64,000 bases of DNA, taken from JABDBE01 sp049585795. Lineage in GTDB: Bacteria > Acidobacteriota > Terriglobia > Terriglobales > Acidobacteriaceae. Location: positions 124,001 to 188,000 of the forward strand of contig JBAVAQ010000007.1 in the NCBI GenBank assembly GCA_049585795.1, in the 5' to 3' direction. Shown here one piece after another: positions 50,921-60,637 of this stretch (position 1 is the first letter of the stretch; every line of letters starts with the position of its first letter). Made by a program: the position numbers and the translations under genes. Under the pieces are notes generated by a model that was not told where the DNA came from, searched no databases, and saw only the letters and a list, made by a program, of their open reading frames with translations.

Positions 50921-51862
50921 ATGGACGCGCTCCCCGAGATTCGCATCGGCACGGCCGGTTGGAGCTACAAAGACTGGGACGGGGTCTTTTATCCGCCGGG
51001 AATGCAACGCCAGAAGCGCCATGCGCTGGAATTTCTGGCGCAGTGCTTTGACGTGGTCGAGATCAACACTTCTTTTTACGGGCACATCAAGCCGGAACTG
51101 GCCAAGCTTTGGGTGCGCAAAGTCGCGGTGAATCCGAAGTTTATGTTTACCGCCAAATTGCACCGCTCGTTTACCCATTCTCCGATTGCGGTGATGGAGC
51201 CGACGTCGGCTGCAACCATCAAGCCCAACGATGAGGATGAACGGCTGGCGCGCGAAGGGTTGGATGCGCTGGCTTCAACGGGAAAACTCGGGGCGCTGCT
51301 CATTCAGTTTCCGGTTTCGTTCAAAAACACATCGTTGAACCGCGAATATCTCGAGCAGTTGTTGCGGCAGTTCATCGAGTTTCCCCGTGTGGTCGAAGTG
51401 CGGCACGAGAGCTGGAACAATCCCGAGACGCTCGCCTATTTCGTCGAAAAGAACGTCGCCTTCTGCAACATCGACCAACCGCTGATCGGGCGCTCGCTCG
51501 AAGCCACGGAACATGTGACTTCGCCAGTCGGATACGTGCGGCTGCACGGCCGGAACTACGATCAGTGGTTTGAAGCCGAGAAAGGCGCGGATCGCTACAA
51601 CTATCTATACAGCGAAACCGAATTGTCCGGATGGAAAGAAAAGATCGAGCGCATCGCGCAGAAGGCCGAAGTCACCTACGTGGTCGCGAACAATCATTTT
51701 GAAGGGAAGGCCGGAGTAAACGCCCTGCAGTTGAAATACATGCTCGGTGGACAGCGAGTGAGGGCGACCGAGACATTATTGAAGCGCTATCCCGAACTGA
51801 AGAGCATTGCTGACCCCATCGCGGACGAAGCGTCGAGCTCAAATCTTCCGCTGATGGCTTAA
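50921..51862 (+). CDS. DUF72-family TIM-barrel protein
   Basis: A 313-residue member of DUF72 (YecE-like). The motifs IRIGTAGWSYKDWDGVFYPP, FDVVEINTSFYGH, FMFTAKLHRSFTH and VVEVRHESWNN are typical, and it ends with the conserved YVVANNHFEGKAGVNALQLK. The fold is related to xylose-isomerase-like barrels; function is unknown. It lies 67 bases after the CAP gene. Confidence 0.92.
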   Translation: MDALPEIRIGTAGWSYKDWDGVFYPPGMQRQKRHALEFLAQCFDVVEINTSFYGHIKPELAKLWVRKVAVNPKFMFTAKLHRSFTHSPIAVMEPTSAATIKPNDEDERLAREGLDALASTGKLGALLIQFPVSFKNTSLNREYLEQLLRQFIEFPRVVEVRHESWNNPETLAYFVEKNVAFCNIDQPLIGRSLEATEHVTSPVGYVRLHGRNYDQWFEAEKGADRYNYLYSETELSGWKEKIERIAQKAEVTYVVANNHFEGKAGVNALQLKYMLGGQRVRATETLLKRYPELKSIADPIADEASSSNLPLMA

Positions 51863-51911
51863 TCGCGCACTTAAGCATCATCCACTCCCGCACCAGCGAA
51901 GACCCTCGCGC

Positions 51912-53153
51912 CTACACTCTCACGGCTTCTTCGGAGCGTGCCGCGTAGTGCGATTCCACGTACTCATCCAGGATCTTGATGAACTCTGCCACGATGTGGT
52001 CACCTTTTAGCGTAGTGAACAGGCGGCCGTCGACGTAGACTGGCGCTTTGGGCTCTTCGAAGGTGCCGGGCAGGGAAATGCCGAGGCTCGCGTGTTTGGA
52101 TTCGCCGGGACCGTTGACGATGCATCCCATGACGGCGACTTTCATTTCTTCGACGCCGGTGTAGCGGTCTTTCCATGTGGGCATCTGCTCGCGCAGGTAG
52201 GACTGAATCTGCTCGGCCATTTCCTGGAAGAAAGTGCTGGTGGTGCGCCCGCATCCGGGGCAAGCCGTGACCTGCGGGGTAAAGCTGCGGATTCCGAGCG
52301 ATTGCAGAATCTGTTGCGCTACGCGGACTTCTTCGGTGCGATCGCCGCCGGGCGCGGGCGTGAGCGAAACGCGGATGGTATCGCCGATGCCTTCCTGCAG
52401 CAGGACTCCGAGCGCGGCGCTGGATGCGACGATGCCTTTCGCGCCCATGCCCGCTTCGGTCAGTCCGAGGTGCAGCGGATAGTTGCAACGCGCCGCGAGC
52501 GCACGATAAACGTCGATCAAGTCCTGCACGCCGCTGACTTTCGCGCTGAGAATGATTTGGTCGGCGCGCAAGCCGTGCTTTTCAGCAAGGGCCGCGGAAT
52601 TCAGCGCACTCACGACCATGGCTTCCATCGTGACTTCGCGGGCGTCTTTTGGTTCGGAGAGGCGCGAGTTCTCATCCATCATGCGAGTGAGCAAGGCCTG
52701 ATCGAGCGAGCCCCAGTTCACGCCGATGCGAACCGGCTTCTGATTCTCGACCGCGACTTCAATCATGGTACGGAAGTTGGAATCGTCTTTGCGCCCGATG
52801 CCGACGTTGCCGGGATTGATGCGGTACTTGGCCAGGGCGCGGGCGCATTCGGGATATTTCTTGAGCAACTGATGTCCGTTGTAATGGAAGTCTCCGACGA
52901 TAGGAACGTTGATGCCTTGCTTGTCGAGTTGCTCGACGATTGGCGCGACCGCGGCAGCGGCTTCTTCGTTGTTGACCGTGACGCGAACCAGTTCGGAGCC
53001 AGCACGGGCCAGCGCGGCGACTTGCTGGACGGTCGAGGCGATGTCGGCAGTATCCGTATTCGTCATGGATTGCACCACAACCGGTGCATCGCTGCCCACG
53101 CGAATGCCATTGATCAAGCAAGTGACGGTTTTTCTGCGTTGAATGTTGGCCAT
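51912..53153 (-). CDS. ispG: 4-hydroxy-3-methylbut-2-enyl diphosphate synthase IspG
   Basis: A 413-residue MEP-pathway enzyme (GcpE) that converts MEcPP to HMBPP with a [4Fe-4S] cluster. The cluster Cys residues are in TACPGCGRTT and GCIVNGPGE. The N-terminal TIM barrel starts MANIQRRKTVTCLINGIRVG and VVVQSMTNTDT. Length is normal for the bacterial short form. It is last in the uppS-cdsA-dxr-rseP-ispG order, with 120 bases and GC-rich repeats separating it from rseP. Confidence 0.96.
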   Translation of the reverse strand: MANIQRRKTVTCLINGIRVGSDAPVVVQSMTNTDTADIASTVQQVAALARAGSELVRVTVNNEEAAAAVAPIVEQLDKQGINVPIVGDFHYNGHQLLKKYPECARALAKYRINPGNVGIGRKDDSNFRTMIEVAVENQKPVRIGVNWGSLDQALLTRMMDENSRLSEPKDAREVTMEAMVVSALNSAALAEKHGLRADQIILSAKVSGVQDLIDVYRALAARCNYPLHLGLTEAGMGAKGIVASSAALGVLLQEGIGDTIRVSLTPAPGGDRTEEVRVAQQILQSLGIRSFTPQVTACPGCGRTTSTFFQEMAEQIQSYLREQMPTWKDRYTGVEEMKVAVMGCIVNGPGESKHASLGISLPGTFEEPKAPVYVDGRLFTTLKGDHIVAEFIKILDEYVESHYAARSEEAVRV

Positions 53154-53240
53154 GCGGAACCTCTAGTTTAACACGCACGGCTCGGAGGACGAGTGGCTTC
53201 AACGGTCCCGCCGGGCGAGGACACCCGGCCTCCATTACGC

Positions 53241-53270
53241 CACACGCGGGCGACGGCGCCCGCGCCACAA
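53241..53270. repeat. GC-rich intergenic repeat between ispG and rseP
   Basis: CACACGCGGGCGACGGCGCC and CGCGCCACAA form a strong GC stem. A second related motif, GGGCGAGGACACCCGG, lies just before it (53213-53228). Confidence 0.6.
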
Positions 53271-53273
53271 TAA

Positions 53274-54620
53274 TTACGGCAGTCTTTGCATCATTCCGGG
53301 CAGGGTCTTGGCTAAGTCGTTGTAGATCACCATGACGGCAAACAGTACCAGGAAGACGAACGCGGCCTGGTAGATCCGCTCTTTGATCTGCAGGCTGATG
53401 TCGCGGCGCATGATGCTTTCGACGAACAGCAGCAGGATCACGCCGCCATCGAGGATGGGAATCGGCAAGAGGTTAAAGATGCCGAGATTCAGGCTGATGG
53501 CGGCGGTTAAAGCCATTAGCGGGGTCCAGCCTTTTTCGGCGGCGGCTTCTCCGGCATCCTGCGCGATGCCAATCGGGCCCGAAATGGTGCGGATCGAAAC
53601 CTTGCGTTGCACCAGTTTCTTCATCAACTCCAAAATCAGCAGCGAGTCCTTCTTGTTGTCCGCCAAAGAGTGGCTAACCGCCTCTGCAAAAGAAAGCCGG
53701 GTCACTTTCATCTCCGGCTTGTTGGAAAAACCAATGCGATAGCGCTTCTCGTTGGGATCTTCCGTGCTGGCCAGCGTCGGCTGCACTTGAACCGTAAACT
53801 GCTTGCCGCCACGCTCGATGGTCAAATCGACCGGTTTCGATTTGCTCTCCTGCAGTTGCTCAATCATGGCTTCGATTGAGGGCAGGGGCTTGCCATCTAT
53901 CGCCACAACGTGATCGCCTGTTTGCAATCCTGCCCTCGCCGCGGGCATGCCCGGCTCCAGCGCCCCCACAGTAACCGACTCGCTGGGATACCAACCCGCC
54001 GAGCCCACCTCGGAAGTAGTGATCGCCTGCGGAGTAATGGTCCGTTCGAACGTCTGGTTATCGCGCTGGATGGTCACGGTCAACGGCTGGTTGGGACTTA
54101 GCCAGACCCTCGGCTCAAGCTGCTCCCAGGTTGGATTCTGGATTCCATCGACGCCGGCAATCCGGTCACCGGGGCGCAGACCCGCGTTTCCCGCAGGCGA
54201 GCCAGGCTTAACCCACGCGATTACAGCCGGCTGCTCCAGGAACAAAGGATATTCGTATCGCACCATGTAAACCCCGGTAAGCAAGCCGATGGCGAGCAGA
54301 ATATTCATCGAGGGCCCGGCGATCGCAATCAGAAAGCGATGCCAACGCGGGTGCGAGAGGAACTCGCCGGGATCGCCGGTGCGCTCATCCATGGGATTCT
54401 CGCCGCTCATTTTCACGTAGCCGCCGAGAGGAATAGCACTGATGCGGTAATCGGTGTCGCCGCGGCGGAAACCGAGCAGGCGTTTGCCAAATCCGATAGA
54501 GAAAACCTCGACTCGCACTCCGAGCAACTTCGCGACCGCGTAGTGGCCGAATTCATGGATCAAAATCATGAATCCCAAGACCACGGCCACTGCGAGCACA
54601 GCTATAAAGAATCCTGACAT
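53274..54620 (-). CDS. rseP: Site-2 intramembrane metalloprotease RseP
   Basis: A 448-residue membrane protease. The zinc motif HEFGH is in the first helix (ILIHEFGHYAVAKLLGVRV), the third ligand region is NLLPIPILDGG near the C-terminus, and two PDZ domains lie between (LRPGDRIAGVDGI; LQTGDHVVAIDGK). It cleaves anti-sigma factors and remnant signal peptides. The ATG at 54620 (MSGFFIAVLAVAVVLGFM) is chosen; the frame runs further upstream without family support. It follows dxr by 10 bases and is surely co-transcribed. Confidence 0.95.
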   Translation of the reverse strand: MSGFFIAVLAVAVVLGFMILIHEFGHYAVAKLLGVRVEVFSIGFGKRLLGFRRGDTDYRISAIPLGGYVKMSGENPMDERTGDPGEFLSHPRWHRFLIAIAGPSMNILLAIGLLTGVYMVRYEYPLFLEQPAVIAWVKPGSPAGNAGLRPGDRIAGVDGIQNPTWEQLEPRVWLSPNQPLTVTIQRDNQTFERTITPQAITTSEVGSAGWYPSESVTVGALEPGMPAARAGLQTGDHVVAIDGKPLPSIEAMIEQLQESKSKPVDLTIERGGKQFTVQVQPTLASTEDPNEKRYRIGFSNKPEMKVTRLSFAEAVSHSLADNKKDSLLILELMKKLVQRKVSIRTISGPIGIAQDAGEAAAEKGWTPLMALTAAISLNLGIFNLLPIPILDGGVILLLFVESIMRRDISLQIKERIYQAAFVFLVLFAVMVIYNDLAKTLPGMMQRLP

Positions 54621-54630
54621 AGAGTTTTGA

Positions 54631-55839
54631 TTATTCCCTTCGAGAGGTGGAAGGAGCCGAACGCGATGCCGCGGCACAGCCCAATCGCTCTACGGTTTCA
54701 CGCGCGATCCGACGGGCTTCCGCGTCTGCCTCCAACACGTTATTTATAGATTCCAGTTTCCCAACTTCGGTTTCCGCAAGAACCATTCTAATTATGTCAG
54801 GAATCTCAGCGAAATGGATACTGCCGTCGAGGAACGCAGCGACGGCGACTTCGTCGGCGGCGTTCAATGCTACCGTTTTTGCACCTCCAGCCTCCACTGC
54901 TTCATAGGCTAGCTGCAGGCAGGGAAATTTTCCCACGTCCGGCGGCTCGAAATCGAGGTGTCGTAAGTCCATGACCGGGAAGCGCATATCGGACGCGATG
55001 CGTTCTGGGTACGTCAGCGCGTAGAGGATGGGCAGCCGCATGTCGGTCAGCGAGAATTGAGCAAGTATGCTGCCATCCACAAATTCGACCATGGAGTGGA
55101 TCGTGGACTGAGGGTGGACGATCACCTGCACCTGGCTGGGCGGTAAATGAAACAAACGACAGGCTTCGATGACTTCGAAGCCTTTATTCATCAAGGTGGC
55201 GGAATCGATGGTGATGCGGCGGCCCATTTTCCAGGTGGGATGATTTAAGGCCTGCTCTATGGTGATCGAGGAGAACTGTGACTTGGGAGTATGTAGAAAT
55301 GGTCCGCCGGACGCAGTCAGCCAGATCTGCTGAATCTCATTCATTCGGCCGCCCCGCAGGCATTGATGGACGGCATTGTGTTCGCTGTCGATGGGCAGCA
55401 GAGGCTTGCCCTGACGGCGGGCTTCGGCGGTAATCAGTTCTCCCGCAGCCACTAAGCATTCTTTGTTCGCCAGGCCAACGGTTTTGCCCGCGCGTACGGC
55501 TTCGTAAGTGGCTTCGAGTCCGGCTACGCCCACGATGGCGCTGACCACGAAGTCGGCTTCAGGATGAGTGGCGACTTGTACAGTTCCGGCCGGGCCGTGA
55601 ACGACTTCGATCTGGTTGGTTCCTGCGGCTTTTAGACGAGTGTTAAGGACTTCCGCATCCGCTTGGTCAGCCACTGAGATCAATTGCGGTTTCCAGCGCT
55701 GGGCCTGCTCGAATGCAGCGTCGACGTTCCGGCCTGCAGCCAGAGCGATCACCTGGAAACGCTCGGGATAGGATTCAACAACCGAAAGCGTGCTGCGGCC
55801 GATAGAACCAGTCGAGCCCAGGATGGAAATACGTTTCAT
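54631..55839 (-). CDS. dxr: 1-deoxy-D-xylulose 5-phosphate reductoisomerase
   Basis: A 402-residue NADPH enzyme making MEP, the second step of the MEP isoprenoid pathway. The nucleotide-binding start MKRISILGSTGSIGRSTL, the metal/substrate site LLPIDSEHNAVHQCLRGG, the flexible loop TASGGPFLHTP, and PTWKMGRRITIDSATLMNKG are all present. Full length. It lies between cdsA and rseP, an arrangement common in bacteria. Confidence 0.97.
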   Translation of the reverse strand: MKRISILGSTGSIGRSTLSVVESYPERFQVIALAAGRNVDAAFEQAQRWKPQLISVADQADAEVLNTRLKAAGTNQIEVVHGPAGTVQVATHPEADFVVSAIVGVAGLEATYEAVRAGKTVGLANKECLVAAGELITAEARRQGKPLLPIDSEHNAVHQCLRGGRMNEIQQIWLTASGGPFLHTPKSQFSSITIEQALNHPTWKMGRRITIDSATLMNKGFEVIEACRLFHLPPSQVQVIVHPQSTIHSMVEFVDGSILAQFSLTDMRLPILYALTYPERIASDMRFPVMDLRHLDFEPPDVGKFPCLQLAYEAVEAGGAKTVALNAADEVAVAAFLDGSIHFAEIPDIIRMVLAETEVGKLESINNVLEADAEARRIARETVERLGCAAASRSAPSTSRRE

Positions 55840-55867
55840 CAGAAATCGGTCGTCAGTCGTGAGTCCT

Positions 55868-55930
55868 TGCTCGTTGGAACTCTGTTTTGCGTGATCGCCA
55901 ACGAAGCAGGGCGAGCCACCAACGACGCTT
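55868..55930. repeat. GACCAACGAC-family repeat between cdsA and dxr
   Basis: CTCGTTGG...TTTTGCGTGATCGCCAACGA...CCACCAACGACGC parallels the element at 27262-27316 in motif order. It fills most of the 96-base spacer. Confidence 0.5.
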
Positions 55931-55935
55931 TTTGC

Positions 55936-56838
55936 TTACTGCATGACCCGCCAAGCCGCATAGTACCATAGCACCGGAGCGGCAAAGAGCAGGGCGTCGA
56001 TGCGATCCAGCATGCCTCCGTGGCCGGGGAGAATCGTCCCTGAATCCTTGACCCCGGCTCCACGTTTGATTAACGATTCCACCAGATCGCCTAGCTGCGC
56101 GGCGATGTTGATGGCCGCCGAAAGCAATAGCGCAGGCCCTAACGGCGGTTTCTGCAAGGCGAAAAAGCCATCCCGCTGTTCAATGAGATGCATATTCAGC
56201 AACGCGGAACTGATGGGCAGGGCATAGTTATAGAGCAACATCCCGACCACCAGACTTGCCAGCAGAGACGCCAGCGCTCCCTCCCAGGTTTTCTTGGGGC
56301 TGATGCGCGGCGACATGAGATGACGGCCCAGGGAGCGTCCAACGAAGTAGGCAAAGATGTCCCCGGCCCAGACCAGCAGCAGCAAATACAGAAGCAGGAA
56401 CGCCCCTGACCACTGCTGACGCAACTGCACCAGAAATCCCAGCGGCAGTGCAACATAAACAAAAGCGAAGGCAGAGAGCATTGCAGCCGGAAACGCGCTG
56501 CTGAGATTGACCCTCCGCATGGCAATCGCGAGAAAAACAAAGGGAGCAATGGCGGCGGCGAATCCCGTGCTATAGATGAAGATTGCGGTCGAGAGCAGAG
56601 GTTTCCCGTTTCCCGGATTGATGGCCAGCAACAGGAAGAATAGTCCCACGAAAATGTAGGTTGGCCAGCGCAGCGGCCGTATACCATAAGCCTCGGCGAG
56701 CTTTAGCAGTTCCTGTACCGTCAGCAATGCGACCAAGGCCGCAACCAAAGCCAGCACCGGCACTGGCGCGCGCAAAATCAACAACAAAACAACGGGGATC
56801 AGAACTACCGCGGTGAGGACTCTCTTGAGCAGATGCAA
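55936..56838 (-). CDS. cdsA: Phosphatidate cytidylyltransferase CdsA
   Basis: A 300-residue inner-membrane enzyme with about eight helices that makes CDP-diacylglycerol. The family signature is complete near the C-terminus: SLIKRGAGVKD, ILPGHGGMLDRID. SPRISPKKTWEGALAS is the conserved loop before it. It starts 5 bases after the uppS stop, so the two are coupled. Confidence 0.96.
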   Translation of the reverse strand: MHLLKRVLTAVVLIPVVLLLILRAPVPVLALVAALVALLTVQELLKLAEAYGIRPLRWPTYIFVGLFFLLLAINPGNGKPLLSTAIFIYSTGFAAAIAPFVFLAIAMRRVNLSSAFPAAMLSAFAFVYVALPLGFLVQLRQQWSGAFLLLYLLLLVWAGDIFAYFVGRSLGRHLMSPRISPKKTWEGALASLLASLVVGMLLYNYALPISSALLNMHLIEQRDGFFALQKPPLGPALLLSAAINIAAQLGDLVESLIKRGAGVKDSGTILPGHGGMLDRIDALLFAAPVLWYYAAWRVMQ

Positions 56839-56843
56839 GAGCC

Positions 56844-57713
56844 TCAGCTCCTGCCCGTCTTCGCAGCGTGTGGCGCGGGCGCCCCCGCCCGCGAAGTTTT
56901 CGCGAATTCGCCACGGTGGCCTTCCGAGTCCGTAACATCGTCTGCCAGGCCGCCATAGCGCCGCTCACGTTTCTGATATTCGGCGATGCCTTCGAGCAAA
57001 TGAACCCCGCGGAATTCGGGCCACAGGGTGGGAGTTACATAGATTTCCGCGTAGGCCAATTGCCAGAGTAAGAAGTTGCTCAGCCGCATCTCGCCGCTGG
57101 TGCGGACCACCAGATCGGGATCCGGTAAATGCCGAGTGTAGAGATGACGGGAGACCTCGTGCTCGTCGATTTCCAGATGATCCAGGCCGCCATTGCGAGC
57201 GGCCGCATCCACCATGGAGCGGAACGCATCCACGAGTTCGGTGCGAGCGCTGTAGTTGAGCGCGAGCGTCAGAACCATGCCGGTATTGTGCGCTGTGGCT
57301 TCGCGCGCCCACTTCATCTTTTCTTGCACCGAGGGCGGCAGTTCGCCCTGGCGCCCGATGTATTCCAGGCGAACGTTGTTCTTATTCAGCGTGGGCACCT
57401 CGGCTTTCAGATAACGGCAGAGCAGGCCCATCAGGAAATGCACTTCGCTGGCCGGGCGCTTCTTCCAGTTCTCTTCGGAGAAGGCATAGAGCGTGAGCGC
57501 GGGAATGCCGATGCGCGAAGCCGTTTCGACCGTCGAGCGCACCGACGAAACGCCGGCGCGATGTCCGGCGATGCGCGGCAGATGGCGCCGACGCGCCCAC
57601 CGGCCGTTGCCGTCCATGATAATAGCGATGTGTTTTGGGAGCCGCTTCGGGTCCAACCGCAAATAAATCTCCGCTTCTTTGCGGTCCAGCCCGGCGGGAA
57701 CTGTTGCTTGCAA
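56844..57713 (-). CDS. uppS: Undecaprenyl diphosphate synthase UppS, C-terminus extended by a repeat
   Basis: A 289-residue cis-prenyltransferase producing the C55 carrier for cell-wall synthesis. The catalytic Asp is in AIIMDGNGRWA, with LYAFSEENWKKRP, NYSARTELVDA, DLVVRTSGEMRLSNFLLWQ and TPTLWPEF all in place. Typical enzymes end at about 245-255 residues; the last ~40 residues here include RAGAPAPHAAKTGRS, encoded by a copy of the GC-rich repeat (56870-56894). The tail is probably non-functional or disordered. First gene of the isoprenoid/phospholipid cluster. Confidence 0.95.
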   Translation of the reverse strand: MQATVPAGLDRKEAEIYLRLDPKRLPKHIAIIMDGNGRWARRRHLPRIAGHRAGVSSVRSTVETASRIGIPALTLYAFSEENWKKRPASEVHFLMGLLCRYLKAEVPTLNKNNVRLEYIGRQGELPPSVQEKMKWAREATAHNTGMVLTLALNYSARTELVDAFRSMVDAAARNGGLDHLEIDEHEVSRHLYTRHLPDPDLVVRTSGEMRLSNFLLWQLAYAEIYVTPTLWPEFRGVHLLEGIAEYQKRERRYGGLADDVTDSEGHRGEFAKTSRAGAPAPHAAKTGRS

Positions 57714-57855
57714 GCGAACCTCTGCTCTTTGTTGAAGCTAACACAGCGGGGCAGCGCTGGCAATGACACTAAGGAGCCACGCAGTGTCTCAATTTCAAAA
57801 GCTGGCATATCGCTCGGGATCACGATTTTGTTATCTCTGATCGAAACCTCAAGAC

Positions 57856-57890
57856 GCGGAGTTCGCGGAGAACCGCCGCAGAGGTCGCGG
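57856..57890. repeat. Dispersed intergenic repeat (second copy)
   Basis: GCGGAGTTCGCGGAGAA followed by CGCAGAGGTCGCGG; shares its core with 19240-19272. It lies between the uppS promoter side and the third kinase stop. Confidence 0.45.
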
Positions 57891-57911
57891 GAGACTACCT
57901 AGGCGAATCGC

Positions 57912-60626
57912 TCACTTCTCCATCGATTCCGACGATTCCGAGAAATGCAGCAGGATGTGCAACGGCTCGGTCTGGCCGCCATTGACTGCTTTGAGCACCA
58001 GCAGACGGCCGTCGGGAGCAAAAGCGACCGGTTGCACTCCGTCGAGAGTGGTCACAGTTTCGGTGTTGCTGAATTCCATGGTGTCAGGATTGCGGATTTC
58101 GGAAGCTAACAGCTTGTTTCCGTTAGCGAAGTAGAGGTGCTTGCCGTCGTGGCTCCAGGCATGCCAGTAGGCTCCATCGGAGGAGATCTGGAACTTGGAA
58201 TGGACGCCGGGAAAGTCCGTGACATACAGTTCTGCCCGGCCGGATTCGTTTGAGAAGTAGGCCATCCACTTTCCGTTGGGAGAGACCAGGCCGTCATATT
58301 CGTTGTAGCTTTGCGTTAGCAGTGGGATCTCCTTGCCGCCGTCGACCGGCTGAGCGTAGAGATCGAACTGCGTCTTGGGGTCCTGAGCCATCACGATCAG
58401 ATATTTGCCATCCGGCGTCCAGCAGTCAACATATGGCCTCAGCGTGGTGGAGTTCGTTTGCAACTTTTGTTCCATGCCCGTAGACAACGACTTGATGGTC
58501 AAGCTGCTGGTCGTTCCGCTGAGAGCAGCGATCGCGATCTTCGTGCCGTCGGGAGAAAAAGCGCCATGCACGGTTCCTGGGGTACTGACGTTTTGCCGGG
58601 TCAAGGTCTTGTGATCCAGCTCAAAGACCCAGAGTTCTGTATCCGGCGAACTCGGCTCGCGTTTCACAAAGGCGATCTTCCTGCCGTCATTGGAGAGCCG
58701 GGTAGCCGGAACACTGCCATTCGCCAGATAAATGCCGTTGATCGGGTCTCCGAACTCTTCCATCTCTTTTCCCGGAAGCTTCATCCAGGCGAAGCGGGCC
58801 TGGTCAGACTCCGCAGTCCGATATACCAGTGTGCCCGTCGGCGAAGCGGAAAAGTTCCCGAGGTCTTTCGGGCCCCAATATTCGATGTTCTCGGTAATGG
58901 GGATCGGATTGCCTTTGACCGTCAGAGAGCCCGGATCGAAGTGCTGCGCCAGCAGATTCCGGTCTCTCAGATACAGCAGGTAGCCTTGGCTGTAGCTGGC
59001 ATTGGAGGCGCGGTCGACCACCAGTTTCGGATTGCCGCCATCCAACGATCCCGCGTAGAGCCCGCCTCTTTCAGCTCCGACCATGTGCTCCGAGAAAAGG
59101 AAGTGTTTGCCATCGGGCAGGAAAACTGGATTGCGATGGGTAAAGCCTTGCGCCCCCAGCTTCGTAACCGCCACCGGTACTCCGCCCGCTTCGGCAACCT
59201 TGTACAGGGGTTCTTCGATATTCGGCGTGAAGACGATGACGCCTGCCTGGCTCCAACTGCCACCACGCCCGGCCGGCGCGTCGCAGATGATTTGTACTGG
59301 GCCACCGGAAGCAGCTACCGTGCGCAACTTCCCACCGGCAAAGAAGCCTAGCAGCTTGCTGTCGGGCGACCAGAAGGGAAACGCCGCGCCATCCGTTCCC
59401 GCGACCGACCAGGCTTTGCCCGTCTCCAGGTCGCGGATCCAGAGTTTCATGATGTTCGCAGTTTCGGCGGGGACGGCTAGCTTGTGGCCGTCGGGAGAAA
59501 TGGCCACGCCACCTGCGGCGCCAAAAGACATCGCTGCCCCGTTCGGCAAAACGATTTCCGCGTTGATCGGCTGCCGCTCCTCAGCCACCCGGCCGGAATA
59601 GTAGAGCGCCAAAATGAGTCCGACGAGCGCCAAGGTCCAGCCGATCCCGACTAGCGCGACCAGTAGACGTTTGTTGTGCCGGCGCGTGCCGAGCACCACG
59701 GCCGGAACGCCTGCTTTACTTCCCATCTCCGAGATAGCTTGCAACTGTACCTTGAGATCGTGAGCCGACTGCCATCGCTGGTCTGGGTCTTTCTCGAGAC
59801 AAGTGCGAATTAACCGATCGAGCGCCGGCGGCGCCAGCGGTTGAGTCGTGCTGATCGGTTCAGGTTCCTTTTCCAGAATCGCCGCCAGCACCCCGACCTG
59901 GGACTTGCCATCGAAGGCGCGCTTCCCCGTGGTCATCTCATAAAGCACGCAGCCGAAGCTGAAGTTGTCGGAGCGCGCGTCGGCCTCGGCGCCCTGTAAT
60001 ACTTCGGGAGCGATGTACTGGAATGTTCCGACGATCGAGCCTTTCTGGGTCAGCGGCGCAACCGGGGAAGTCAGCGAAGCCACATTCATAGTTGGCGAAG
60101 AAGGAGTCAGCGATCCGCCCGACGAGCCTACCCTGATCGCGCTCGCCACCGCCCGCGCTTTGGCCAACCCAAAATCCATCAGCTTCGCGCCCGACTTAGT
60201 GAGCATGATGTTGCCCGGCTTCAGGTCGCGATGAATAATGCCGTTCCGGTGGGCTTTTTCGAGCGCATCTGCAATCTCTATTGCGATCTTGAGAGCCTGG
60301 TCCAGAGGCAGTGGACCTATGCGCAAGCGATCCCCGAGGGTCTCGCCTTCCAGGTACTCCATGACAATGTAGTCGGTGCCGTCCTGGTGGCCGACGTCGA
60401 AGAGGGTGCAGATGTGGGGATGCTGCAGCGAGGAAATGGCCCGCGCCTCACGCTCGAAGCGCGTCCTCAGATCTTGATCTGCCTGCAGTTGGTCTGGAAT
60501 GATCTTGACGGCGACGATGCGATCCAGCCGCGTATCGCGGGCGCGATATACCTCGCCCATCCCGCCCGCGCCCAGCGGGGATTGAATCTCGTAAGGTCCT
60601 AGTTTTGTTCCAGAGGTGAGAGCCAT
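57912..60626 (-). CDS. Ser/Thr protein kinase with C-terminal propeller, third paralogue
   Basis: A 904-residue membrane kinase close to the first paralogue. It begins MALTSGTKLGPYEIQSPLGA, has GAGGMGEVYRA, VAVKII, HRDLKPGNIML and DFGLAK, then a Ser/Gly-rich activation-segment insertion (GSSGGSLTPSSPTMNVASL). A membrane helix (about 330-350) and a propeller with FWSPDSKLLGFFAGGKLRTV and FSPDGTKIAIAALSG blades follow. The ATG at 60626 is preferred because TATAAT (60643-60638) lies only 11 bases upstream, the same arrangement as in the first kinase. Confidence 0.92.
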   Translation of the reverse strand: MALTSGTKLGPYEIQSPLGAGGMGEVYRARDTRLDRIVAVKIIPDQLQADQDLRTRFEREARAISSLQHPHICTLFDVGHQDGTDYIVMEYLEGETLGDRLRIGPLPLDQALKIAIEIADALEKAHRNGIIHRDLKPGNIMLTKSGAKLMDFGLAKARAVASAIRVGSSGGSLTPSSPTMNVASLTSPVAPLTQKGSIVGTFQYIAPEVLQGAEADARSDNFSFGCVLYEMTTGKRAFDGKSQVGVLAAILEKEPEPISTTQPLAPPALDRLIRTCLEKDPDQRWQSAHDLKVQLQAISEMGSKAGVPAVVLGTRRHNKRLLVALVGIGWTLALVGLILALYYSGRVAEERQPINAEIVLPNGAAMSFGAAGGVAISPDGHKLAVPAETANIMKLWIRDLETGKAWSVAGTDGAAFPFWSPDSKLLGFFAGGKLRTVAASGGPVQIICDAPAGRGGSWSQAGVIVFTPNIEEPLYKVAEAGGVPVAVTKLGAQGFTHRNPVFLPDGKHFLFSEHMVGAERGGLYAGSLDGGNPKLVVDRASNASYSQGYLLYLRDRNLLAQHFDPGSLTVKGNPIPITENIEYWGPKDLGNFSASPTGTLVYRTAESDQARFAWMKLPGKEMEEFGDPINGIYLANGSVPATRLSNDGRKIAFVKREPSSPDTELWVFELDHKTLTRQNVSTPGTVHGAFSPDGTKIAIAALSGTTSSLTIKSLSTGMEQKLQTNSTTLRPYVDCWTPDGKYLIVMAQDPKTQFDLYAQPVDGGKEIPLLTQSYNEYDGLVSPNGKWMAYFSNESGRAELYVTDFPGVHSKFQISSDGAYWHAWSHDGKHLYFANGNKLLASEIRNPDTMEFSNTETVTTLDGVQPVAFAPDGRLLVLKAVNGGQTEPLHILLHFSESSESMEK

Positions 60627-60637
60627 CCGTGCGTGCA

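Noticed and set aside
52092..53171. 359-codon plus-strand frame
   Set aside because: Antisense of ispG, which carries all signature motifs.
58458..59351. 297-codon plus-strand frame
   Set aside because: Antisense of the third kinase propeller region.
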